The position numbers were made by a program, and so were the translations under genes. Of a DNA stretch of 33,317 nucleotides, positions 1 through 6,728 are shown in pieces. Position 1 is the first letter of the stretch. Each line of letters begins with the position of its first letter. The stretch covers positions 1 to 33,317 of the forward strand of contig JANQFY010000441.1 of assembly GCA_028277585.1 (NCBI GenBank). The letters are read 5' to 3'. This stretch comes from Sedimentisphaerales bacterium. Its GTDB lineage: Bacteria; Planctomycetota; Phycisphaerae; Sedimentisphaerales; Anaerobacaceae. The notes under the pieces were generated by a model. The model ran no database searches. It had not been told where the DNA came from and worked only from the letters and a program-made list of their open reading frames with translations.

Positions 1-233
1 CGTGCCGGACACAACTGAAAGAACCAGCCGATCTGGGACGCAATGACCTTACCGTGCTGACGGGCGATCTCCAGGAAACTGGGCGGGCACGATCCCGAGG
101 ACTTCGCCCGAGCGGACATCATCGTCGCCAATCCTGCCGTGCCGAGCGACAACAGCTTCCTGGAGATCGCCCGTCAGCACGGTAAGGTCATTGCGTCCCA
201 GATCGGCTGGTTCTTTCAGTTGTGTCCGGCACG
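1..233. repeat. Perfect 77-bp inverted repeat (arms 1-77 and 157-233)
   Basis: The reverse complement of bases 1-77 is identical, base for base, to bases 157-233, with a 79-bp unique spacer (78-156). The right arm and the spacer read through as normal murD coding sequence, while the left arm is antisense murD and puts an in-frame TGA at 16-18. The match stops exactly at 77/157 (base 78 does not pair with 156). A perfect arm made of a conserved coding segment, placed at the very edge of the sequence, is what a fold-back chimera or palindromic contig end gives. A true genomic inversion-duplication is the alternative. Confidence 0.95.
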
Positions 234-1269
234 CATCGTCGGGATAACGGGGGCCAATGGCAAGAGTACTACGGCGTCGCTGACGGCCTTTCTGCTGGAA
301 CATGCCCCCGCCGACCGGCCGTTCGAAAAGGTCTGGCTCAGCGGCAATATCGGGCATCGTCCTCTGCTGGAGACGTTGACGGAAATCGGCCCTGAGGATG
401 TGGTGGTGCTGGAGCTGTCGAGCTTCCAGTTGGAGCAGTTGGCGGAGATCGAGGCCGCCCCGGCGATTGCGCTGGTGACCAATGTGACACCCAACCATCT
501 GGACCGACACGGCACATTTGAGGCCTACTGTGCCGCCAAGGAGAACATCTTCCGGTATCAGAAACTCGATGAAGCGAATCCGGCCGTCTCCATCTTCAAC
601 GCCGAGGACCCGGTAGCCTCCGGGTGGTTTGGCAAGTACGCGGGCCAGGCAGGGCGGGCGTGCCTGACCTATGCGGCCGACGAGGTGAGCGAGCCTTTGC
701 GCGACTGCTTCGCCCTGCCCGGGTGGGCGAATCGCTCCAACCTGGCGGGTGCATTGGCAATCGCGCGCCAGCTTGGAATGCGGGGCGAGACGTTCGCGGA
801 GATCTTACCGGACTTTCGGGGGCTGCCCCATCGGCTGGAACTCGTCGCGACGGTCGACGAGGTTCGCTGGTACAACGATTCGATCGCGACCACGCCGCAG
901 AGTGTCATGGTGGCGCTGGAGGCCTTCGACGAACCCAAGATCCTCATCGCCGGCGGGTACGACAAGAACCTTCCCTTTGACGAACTGGGTTGTCGGATTG
1001 CGGCCGAGGCCAAAGCCGTTGTGTTGATCGGCCAGACGGCGCCGAAGCTGGCCCAAGCGATCCAGGCCGGATCGTCCGGCGCCGCGCCGATCCCCGTTGT
1101 CACGGCGTCCACTCTGGCTCAGGCCGTGCAGCTTGCTCGCCAGCACTCTGTTGCGGGCGACGTGGTCCTGCTCAGCCCCGCCTGCGCCAGCTACGACATG
1201 TTCGACAATTTTCAACAGCGGGGTCAGCAGTTTGCCCGGCTTGTGAGGCAGCTTGAAGCATCGTTATAG
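79..1269 (+). CDS. murD: UDP-N-acetylmuramoyl-L-alanine--D-glutamate ligase, 5' truncated
   Basis: Cytoplasmic Mur ligase that adds D-glutamate to UDP-MurNAc-L-Ala in peptidoglycan precursor synthesis. The reading frame is murD-like from base 79: residues coded before the GTG at 139 (LGGHDPEDFARADIIVANPA, then VPSD) match the end of the MurD N-terminal domain. The ATP-binding loop GITGANGKSTT follows, then the central-domain GLPHRLE and YNDSIATTP segments and a C-terminal LLSPACASYDMF motif. About 396 residues remain against roughly 450 in the family, so some 60-70 N-terminal residues are missing. The frame is broken at base 77/78 by the inverted repeat, so the GTG at 139 is an internal valine and not a real start. 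The truncation is more likely an assembly or library artefact than a true pseudogene, because everything downstream is intact. MurD is favoured over other Mur ligases by the motif set. Confidence 0.92.
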   Translation: MGGHDPEDFARADIIVANPAVPSDNSFLEIARQHGKVIASQIGWFFQLCPARIVGITGANGKSTTASLTAFLLEHAPADRPFEKVWLSGNIGHRPLLETLTEIGPEDVVVLELSSFQLEQLAEIEAAPAIALVTNVTPNHLDRHGTFEAYCAAKENIFRYQKLDEANPAVSIFNAEDPVASGWFGKYAGQAGRACLTYAADEVSEPLRDCFALPGWANRSNLAGALAIARQLGMRGETFAEILPDFRGLPHRLELVATVDEVRWYNDSIATTPQSVMVALEAFDEPKILIAGGYDKNLPFDELGCRIAAEAKAVVLIGQTAPKLAQAIQAGSSGAAPIPVVTASTLAQAVQLARQHSVAGDVVLLSPACASYDMFDNFQQRGQQFARLVRQLEASL

Positions 1270-1476
1270 GAACTTCGCTTCGGTCGCGATCGTCCTCACG
1301 AAAAAACTCCTCCCTCTGTTTCTCCCATTCTGTCGCTCGAAACGACTGTATCGCTCATAGCAGTGAAGCGGATCGTCTCTCCAGCGGCGGCGTGTCTTCA
1401 AGCGCGCCCCTTTACCGGTCGATTGGACGGACAGTAGAACGATGTCCCATTTCCGGTTGTTGAGGGATGAAAGGCT

Positions 1477-1872
1477 ATGAGCATGACGACTGAGAGACGA
1501 ACGGAGGAGCGGCTCCATTACCACTGGCCCATCTGGTTCGCCGAGAATGCCAATGAAGAACTTGGGCAAGGCCAGATGGCGGACATTTCCAGCCAGGGTG
1601 CGGCGTTCACCTGTTACGCCGACCAGCATTGTCCCTATCCGGGCCAGCACATCACGGCCCGTTTCAGCGTGCCGCAGTACAGCGAGGACGGGGCGTTCGA
1701 CATGCTCGACTTCGTTCGTTCGGGCAGTGTCAGTCGCGTGGATGAGGTCAACAGTGCGTTGCGTCGCGTAGCGCTGCATTTCGCCGAGCCTTTGCCGCTG
1801 CGTCCCGGCGAGCAGTCCGGCAGTTACGGCGCGACCGACGAGGCCGAGTCCCTCGAACCGATGCTGGTCTGA
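1477..1872 (+). CDS. PilZ-domain protein (putative c-di-GMP receptor)
   Basis: A 131-residue soluble protein that is essentially one PilZ domain. Both c-di-GMP-binding motifs are visible: an RxxxR near residues 7-12 (RRTEER) and a DxSxxG (DISSQG) about 30 residues later, followed by beta-strand-rich sequence. Such single-domain proteins bind c-di-GMP and act on motility, exopolysaccharide or other surface outputs; the partner here is unknown. The ATG is preceded by GATGAAAGG, a modest ribosome binding site. The gene stands alone 207 bp after murD and converges on the lipoprotein gene. The family call is secure and the role is inferred from the family. Confidence 0.85.
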   Translation: MSMTTERRTEERLHYHWPIWFAENANEELGQGQMADISSQGAAFTCYADQHCPYPGQHITARFSVPQYSEDGAFDMLDFVRSGSVSRVDEVNSALRRVALHFAEPLPLRPGEQSGSYGATDEAESLEPMLV

Positions 1873-1920
1873 CTGCCGGCTGTCTGGTCCGCAAAGGAAC
1901 CAACTCACGTTCGAACGCAC

Positions 1921-1954
1921 CGGGGCTGAGCCCACTCTCGCGCGCCCAGCCCCG
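1921..1954. terminator. Possible shared hairpin between convergent genes
   Basis: CGGGGCTG (1921-1928) and CAGCCCCG (1947-1954) form a perfect 8-bp GC-rich stem with an 18-nt loop, in the 123-bp gap between the PilZ gene and the convergent lipoprotein gene. There is no T tract on either side, so it is only a weak terminator candidate. Confidence 0.35.
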
Positions 1955-1995
1955 ATATCACCTCTAACGAGTTTGTCTGCAACCGTCAGCAGATC

Positions 1996-2655
1996 CTATT
2001 TGGTCTGCGGGATTCTCGGCGGCAAGCTATCGCATACCTTCTTGACGACCTTCTTGAACACCTTCTTCTGATCCGGCGACAGCGCGTTTCCAGCTACGCC
2101 GCCGACCACACCGCCGATGACGCCGCCGACGACGCGATCATCCGAGTCGCCTCCGGCCAATACGGCGCCTGCTGCGGCGCCCGCCGCGGCCCCGACAAAG
2201 GTGGCGAGCCCCTTGCCCGTATTGCCCGTCCCGGTGCCGATCCAGAGGATCGTCGCGTCCTCGACATCGATCAGCTTGGCGGACATCTCCATCTTGCTCT
2301 TGTACTTGGGCACGTTGATGAGCATGACGGCCGGCACGTTGTGCACCTTACCGGCGCGGGCGGCGCCTTCGTCGGTCGTGATCTCCGAGGCCTGGAACTC
2401 CTGCTCCTTCAATACCGATTGAACCTTGGACCGCTCGATCACGGCGTAGCCCCGCTTCATCAGCTCCATCGTGAACATGTTGCCGATCTCGTTCTTGGCG
2501 GTTTCGCCGTAGACCTTCCCGGTCACTTCGACAATCGCGACCTTGTCGAGACTGCTGAAATCATAACCGGCGGTTGCGTAACTCTCTCCCTCACTGGAGG
2601 AGCAACCGGCAGCGAACAGGGCCGCCGTCAATACGCACAGACACAGACTTCTCAT
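1996..2655 (-). CDS. CsgG-like glycine-zipper lipoprotein
   Basis: A 219-residue predicted lipoprotein. The start is the ATG at 2653-2655, because a strong AGGAGG lies 8-9 bases upstream; a longer frame beginning 24 bases earlier has no such site. The N-terminus is a lipoprotein signal peptide ending in the lipobox FAAGC. Residues about 30-140 resemble CsgG/LpoB-type periplasmic domains (KVAIVEVTG, then VIERSKVQSVLKEQEF, then a Lys-rich strand and ATILWIGTG). Residues about 145-190 form an alanine/glycine zipper (GAAAGAAAGAV, then GGVIGGVVGGVAGNAL) of the kind that inserts in or associates with membranes. A short Lys-rich tail follows. It probably sits in the cell envelope. The family link is from pattern recognition, and no function can be given. 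Confidence 0.8.
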   Translation of the reverse strand: MRSLCLCVLTAALFAAGCSSSEGESYATAGYDFSSLDKVAIVEVTGKVYGETAKNEIGNMFTMELMKRGYAVIERSKVQSVLKEQEFQASEITTDEGAARAGKVHNVPAVMLINVPKYKSKMEMSAKLIDVEDATILWIGTGTGNTGKGLATFVGAAAGAAAGAVLAGGDSDDRVVGGVIGGVVGGVAGNALSPDQKKVFKKVVKKVCDSLPPRIPQTK

Positions 2656-2703
2656 GATCGATACCTCCTGTACATTCAAAGATCCAAAACACTCTTGTGG
2701 GCA

Positions 2704-2732
2704 TGTATGAGCAATCCGCTCGCAATTGTCAA
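2704..2732 (-). promoter_or_regulatory. Candidate promoter for the glycine-zipper lipoprotein gene
   Basis: Reading the minus strand, a perfect TTGACA (2727-2732) is followed 17 bases later by CATACA (2704-2709), about 48 bases before the ATG at 2655. The -10 match is weak (3 of 6). The spacer contains GAGC-N5-GCTC, a short inverted repeat that could be an operator. Confidence 0.45.
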
Positions 2733-2933
2733 ATGTTAATCCCTGCCCAGGCGTTTGTCCAGCACCGTCGGCTCAGCAGCAGAGACCCACCTATAGAACA
2801 AGAGGCATTGAGTGAGCCCATCGCTACCAAGAAAACATGGAAAAAACACTGCCTGTGTTCGGTTTGCGGGCCTTGCGGCGCAGAATCGCAGTGTGGGTGT
2901 GATGGTGCTGCGTTGGATCTCTACCCGCCGGGC

Positions 2934-3734
2934 CTAGTTCAGATGGCATTCCAGACTGGCGTGGTCGGGATGCTTTTCCGGGCGATTGGGCCATTTCAGG
3001 GTGTCGAAGACGAACTCGCTCGCCTGTCGGATCATGATGCTGGGCAGACACGGGCACATCTCGAACGCGCCGACGATCTCCTTGCCATGCTGCGTCAGGA
3101 CCGTTCGGAGGTGTTCCCAGTCTTCTCGAGGAATCCCGCCGTGCAATCCCGGCGGTTCATGGTCGTCGGTTTGGCCGTAGTTGTCGGTCAGATGCAGGTG
3201 CGTGACGCGCGGCGCCAGTTCATCGACATACTCTCTGAAGGTGTGATCCGGATCGATGTAGGCGTATCCGGTGTCGAGGCAGTACTGGACGGACTCGAAC
3301 CGCTTGCCGATGTTGAGCAGCAAGGGAAGGGACCCGGTTTCAATGCAGAGGGTTACATCGTTGGCGGCCGCCATCTTGATGACTTCCGCGGCGAAGTCGG
3401 TACCATTCAGTTCGGGGCCGTGGTGGATGTCGAGACTCTGCGGCTCTGTCACGATGTTGGCGTTGAGCCGCTTGGCGCACTCGATCTGCTCGGCCCACTG
3501 TTTCAGCGTGGGGTTGTCCGTGCGCGATCGCATGGAGACGAGCATGCCTTCGGTGGCGGCTTCGAGACGCGGCCAGTTGCGCCGCTCGTAGCGGCACTCA
3601 TTCTGGCCCCGAATGGAGGGCCACAGTTCGATCCCGAAGCCGAGCGATCTGAGGTACTGACACTCTTGTTCGAACGAGAGCGGGTGTTCGCGCCACCAGA
3701 AGACCATTGTGGAAACTACGTATCGGATTTGCAT
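2934..3734 (-). CDS. Sugar phosphate isomerase/epimerase-like TIM-barrel protein
   Basis: A 266-residue protein of the xylose isomerase-like TIM-barrel superfamily. The start at 3734 (MQIRYVVSTMVFWW) is preferred over an open frame reaching 3893, because the extra 53 residues have no family character and a GGGGACGG lies just upstream of this ATG. Family features visible in order are a strand-1 start (RYVVSTMVFW), GFGIELWPS, NIVTEPQSLD, a strand ending VTLCIETGS (likely metal-binding Glu), YCLDTGYAY and THLHLTDNYG (metal-ligand Asp/His region). These enzymes act on free or phosphorylated sugars or inositols using a divalent metal. The gene is monocistronic and no neighbouring gene fixes the substrate. 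Confidence 0.8.
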   Translation of the reverse strand: MQIRYVVSTMVFWWREHPLSFEQECQYLRSLGFGIELWPSIRGQNECRYERRNWPRLEAATEGMLVSMRSRTDNPTLKQWAEQIECAKRLNANIVTEPQSLDIHHGPELNGTDFAAEVIKMAAANDVTLCIETGSLPLLLNIGKRFESVQYCLDTGYAYIDPDHTFREYVDELAPRVTHLHLTDNYGQTDDHEPPGLHGGIPREDWEHLRTVLTQHGKEIVGAFEMCPCLPSIMIRQASEFVFDTLKWPNRPEKHPDHASLECHLN

Positions 3735-4059
3735 ATGCCGTCCCCGTTTGCCCAATAAAACCGACGTTTGGCAGAAGTAATTATCGAACCATTCGCAATT
3801 TCGGTTGAGCGTTTCTGGCGAAATTCCCACCGGTCTTTCGTGACCAGGAGACGCCTCGTGAGGGACCATCTGAGGCGATCTGAGGCTGTCCAATAATATG
3901 GATTGTGCCGGATGTGGCGACAGCGCCGCTTAGCGGCTGTGACGGATCTCAATGCCGCGAGAGGCCCTGAACTTTTTCCGCTCCCGGCTGAACCATACCG
4001 ACAAGGACCGAGAAAGTACGAACGCCGAGGAGGTTGACGCAGTAGAGGGGGAAAAGACC
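3735..4059. other. Intergenic region without a gene
   Basis: This is the gap between the divergent isomerase-like gene and the NifU-domain gene. It holds a 10-bp tandem repeat (ATCTGAGGC at 3868-3876 and again at 3878-3886) and an imperfect palindrome near 3922-3941 built on CGCCGCTTAGCGGC. Open frames here (for example 3952-4242, plus) lack ribosome binding sites and family character. No clear promoter for the isomerase-like gene was found. Confidence 0.5.
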
Positions 4060-4088
4060 TTGGACGATGGGCCCAACGCGCCTATAAT
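4060..4088 (+). promoter_or_regulatory. Sigma70-type promoter of the NifU-domain gene
   Basis: TTGGAC (4060-4065), 17-base spacer, perfect TATAAT (4083-4088). The predicted start site near 4095 leaves a short leader of about 25 bases with GGAG before the ATG at 4119. Confidence 0.75.
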
Positions 4089-4118
4089 GGCGAAAACTCA
4101 ATACTCTGGAGATTTCTT

Positions 4119-4388
4119 ATGTGTGATGCATGCGGTTGCAGCGGCGCTGAGACGGAAAAAAGCTTCAACGATCAGGTGGCTGAGGTCATCGAGATGGTCC
4201 GTCCTGCGCTGCAGGGCCACGGGGGCGATGTGGAACTGGTGAGCGTCGAGGATGACAAGACCGTCAAAGTGCGCTTGCAAGGCGCCTGCCAGGGTTGCCC
4301 CGGTGCGGCGATGACCATGAAAATGGGTATCGAGCGCATTCTGAAGGAGAAGGTGCCTGAGGTCAAGGAAGTCGTCGCGGTTCAGTAG
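4119..4388 (+). CDS. NifU C-terminal-domain Fe-S cluster scaffold/carrier protein
   Basis: An 89-residue protein consisting of a single NifU C-terminal (Nfu) domain. The core shows VRPALQGHGGDVELV followed by the cluster-binding CxxC (C57 and C60 in GACQGCPGA) and an amphipathic C-terminal helix. Nfu proteins assemble or deliver 4Fe-4S clusters in the cytoplasm. Unusually, the extreme N-terminus adds three more cysteines (C2, C5, C7 in MCDACGC), which could form a second metal site. It has its own promoter and a GGAG site 8 bases before the ATG, and converges on the end of the mtnA operon. Several Fe-S enzymes would be clients, including the OYE/GltD fusion in this window. Confidence 0.9.
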   Translation: MCDACGCSGAETEKSFNDQVAEVIEMVRPALQGHGGDVELVSVEDDKTVKVRLQGACQGCPGAAMTMKMGIERILKEKVPEVKEVVAVQ

Positions 4389-4400
4389 TCCTGACGCATG

Positions 4401-4429
4401 CGGCCGATCGGGGCTGAACCGGTCGGCCG
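4401..4429 (+). terminator. Weak hairpin after the NifU-domain gene
   Basis: CGGCCGA (4401-4407) pairs with TCGGCCG (4423-4429) between two convergent genes. A TTTT follows only about 15 bases after the stem, so termination is uncertain; it could act on either strand. Confidence 0.3.
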
Positions 4430-4501
4430 TGGGATGACGGTTAGTTTTCCCGTCGCATTCGGATGGAGGCGTCACTCGGCGCGGCTGCCCCGGCGCCACC
4501 C

Positions 4502-5560
4502 TCAAGCGAGAGCCTCGCGGACGGATTCTGTGCCAGGTGTCTCGATCACCCCTCTCTCGGTAATGATCGCGGTGATGTTCTGCGCATCGGTGACGTCGAA
4601 GGCCGGGTTGTACACGGCGACGCCCTCCGGGGCGGTGGGGGTGCCCGCGAACTGGACCACCTCGTCCTTCGCTCGCTGCTCAATCGGGATGTCGGTACCG
4701 CTGGCGATGGACAGATCGAACGTGCTCGACGGCGCTGCGATATAGAACGGGATCCCATGCTGTCGCGCGAGAATGCTCAGGCTGTACGTGCCGATTTTAT
4801 TGGCCGCGTCACCGTTGGCCGCGATGCGGTCGGCCCCGGTGATCACCGCGTTGACCTTGCCCTGCCTCATCAACCAGCCGGCCATGTTGTCGCAGAGCAC
4901 GGTCACGTCGATACCCGCCTGCTGAAGCTCCCAGGCCGTCAGCCGGGCCCCTTGCAGCAGGGGCCGCGTCTCGTCGGCGTAGACCTTGAACGATCTTCCT
5001 TGCTCGTGGGCCGCGAACATGACCGACAGCGCTGTGCCTTGCCCGCCCGTTGCCAGGGCGCCCGCGTTGCAGTGGGTCAGGATGCCCGCGCCGTCGGCGA
5101 TGAAGGGCGCCCCATTCTGCCCGATTCGCCGGCACATCTCGATATCCTCATCGTGGATGGCCCTGGCCTCGACCAGCATCGCCTGATGAAGTTGCGCCAG
5201 AGTCGCCTCTGAATCCGCAACCACTTCTTGAGCCCTGTTACGCATGCGATCCAACGCCCAGAAAAGATTGACGGCCGTCGGGCGCGAGGTCGCGAGGTAG
5301 TCGCACGTCTGGAGGACGCACTCCAAGCCCTCGGCTGCGGTTGCGCCGGCATCAAGCTTCTGCAACGCCAGGACCGGCCCGTAGACGGCCGCCACGCCGA
5401 TCGCGGGCGCGCCGCGCACCGCCAGTGTCTGAATCGCCTCGTAGAGCGGCTCGACCTCGCGCACGGATAGCAAGGTGAACTCGCCGGGCAGGCGGCGCTG
5501 GTCGATCAGTTCCAAGACGCCTTGGCAGTCTCCGATCCATTTGACTGTCGGTGCAATCAC
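4502..5560 (-). CDS. mtnA: S-methyl-5-thioribose-1-phosphate isomerase
   Basis: Cytoplasmic isomerase that converts 5-methylthioribose-1-phosphate to the ribulose form in methionine salvage; MtnA enzymes also act on 5-deoxyribose-1-phosphate in the DHAP shunt. The length of 352 residues is typical. The catalytic cysteine is C164 (THCNAGALATGG) and the catalytic aspartate D244 (GADRIAANGDAANKIGTY). The substrate-binding RGAPAIG is at about residues 49-55. The start is GTG at 5558-5560, with GGAG five bases upstream; the nearby ATG is out of frame. It is the last gene of the eight-gene minus-strand run, 38 bp after the KDG kinase-like gene. No mtnK, mtnP, mtnB or other salvage gene is next to it, so its role in this operon is unclear. 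Confidence 0.95.
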   Translation of the reverse strand: MIAPTVKWIGDCQGVLELIDQRRLPGEFTLLSVREVEPLYEAIQTLAVRGAPAIGVAAVYGPVLALQKLDAGATAAEGLECVLQTCDYLATSRPTAVNLFWALDRMRNRAQEVVADSEATLAQLHQAMLVEARAIHDEDIEMCRRIGQNGAPFIADGAGILTHCNAGALATGGQGTALSVMFAAHEQGRSFKVYADETRPLLQGARLTAWELQQAGIDVTVLCDNMAGWLMRQGKVNAVITGADRIAANGDAANKIGTYSLSILARQHGIPFYIAAPSSTFDLSIASGTDIPIEQRAKDEVVQFAGTPTAPEGVAVYNPAFDVTDAQNITAIITERGVIETPGTESVREALA

Positions 5561-5598
5561 ATTGACTCCATTTCCAAAAAGACGATTGTGTCGTGAGA

Positions 5599-6699
5599 TT
5601 ATCGGTCTACGCGGGCGCCCGCGCCCTTCATGACCTTCTGGACTTCGTTCAGACTGGCGGTGGTGGTGTCGCCCGGTGTGGTCATCGCCAGCGCGCCGTG
5701 GGCGGCGCCGTAGTTGACGGCTTCACTCGGATCCTTGCCCTCCATCAGGCCGTAGATCAGCCCCGAAGCGAAGCTGTCACCACCCCCGACGCGGTCGTAG
5801 ATCTCCAAATCCTCGCGCAGGGTCGCATCATGGAACTGACCATCGGCGTACAGGACCGCGCCCCAGTCGTTGACCGAGGCGGTCTTGGCGTTGCGCAGGG
5901 TCGTGGCGACCGCCTGGAAGTTCGGGAACTCCTTGACCGCCGCTTCGATCATCTTGCGGAAGTTCGTCGGATCGAGCTTGGAATAGCCCGTATCGAGCCC
6001 CTGCACCTCGAACCCGAGCGCCGCGGTGAAGTCCTCCTCATTGCCCAGCATCACATCGACATAGGGCGCGATCGCGCGGTTGACGTCGCGCGCCTTGGCT
6101 TGCCCCCCGATGTCTTTCCAGAGCGAATTGCGGAAGTTCAGATCGTAGGAGACGATTGTGCCGTGCTTCTTGGCGGTCGTGACCGCTTCGATGATGACAT
6201 CCCGCGTTGTCTCCGAGAGCCCGGCGAAGATGCCGCCCGTATGGAACCAGCGGACCCCGTCGCGGCCGAAGATGGTCTCCCAGTCGATGTCTCCCTTCCG
6301 CAGTTGGGCCGCGGCGCTGTTGGCGCGGTCCGAACAACCGACGGCGGCGCGAACGCCGAACCCCCGCTCGGTGAAGTTCAGACCCACGCGCGTCTTGCGT
6401 CCGATCCCGTCGAACGGGACCCACTTGACGTAGTCCAGGCTGACGCCGCCTTGATACATCAGGTCTTCCAGCAGTCGGCCGATCGGATTGTCCACGATCG
6501 CGGTTACGACCGCCGCCCGTTTGCCGAAACAGCGCTTCAGGCCCCGCGCGACGTTGTATTCGCCGCCGCCCTCCCAGGCCCGGAAATGGCGGGTCGTGTG
6601 GATGCGCTCTTCGCCTGGATCGAGCCGGAGCATGACCTCGCCCAGCGAGAGGATGTCGTACTTGCATTCGGATACGTCTCTAACGTCTATTACGCCCAT
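5599..6699 (-). CDS. kdgK: PfkB-family carbohydrate kinase, probable 2-dehydro-3-deoxygluconate kinase
   Basis: A 366-residue ribokinase-fold kinase that would phosphorylate 2-keto-3-deoxygluconate (KDG) to KDPG with ATP. The start at 6699 (MGVIDVRDV) follows an AGGAG; the longer frame to 6825 runs into the upstream gene. Signatures are the substrate-end glycine pair (WEGGGEYNVARGL, near residues 42-54), YDLNFR (about 185-190), and the anion-hole/catalytic motif GGGDSFASG with D308 as probable base. The KDG assignment rests on overall resemblance to KdgK-type proteins and on the KDPG aldolase four genes upstream, which takes the product. The spacing to the upstream flavoprotein gene is 29 bp. 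Fructokinase or another PfkB specificity is the alternative. Confidence 0.82.
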   Translation of the reverse strand: MGVIDVRDVSECKYDILSLGEVMLRLDPGEERIHTTRHFRAWEGGGEYNVARGLKRCFGKRAAVVTAIVDNPIGRLLEDLMYQGGVSLDYVKWVPFDGIGRKTRVGLNFTERGFGVRAAVGCSDRANSAAAQLRKGDIDWETIFGRDGVRWFHTGGIFAGLSETTRDVIIEAVTTAKKHGTIVSYDLNFRNSLWKDIGGQAKARDVNRAIAPYVDVMLGNEEDFTAALGFEVQGLDTGYSKLDPTNFRKMIEAAVKEFPNFQAVATTLRNAKTASVNDWGAVLYADGQFHDATLREDLEIYDRVGGGDSFASGLIYGLMEGKDPSEAVNYGAAHGALAMTTPGDTTTASLNEVQKVMKGAGARVDR

Positions 6700-6728
6700 C
6701 GGCTTCTCCTTCTCCCGATCTCTGTCGG

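Noticed and set aside
2697-3758. 353-codon plus-strand open frame
   Set aside because: Antisense to the TIM-barrel isomerase-like gene.
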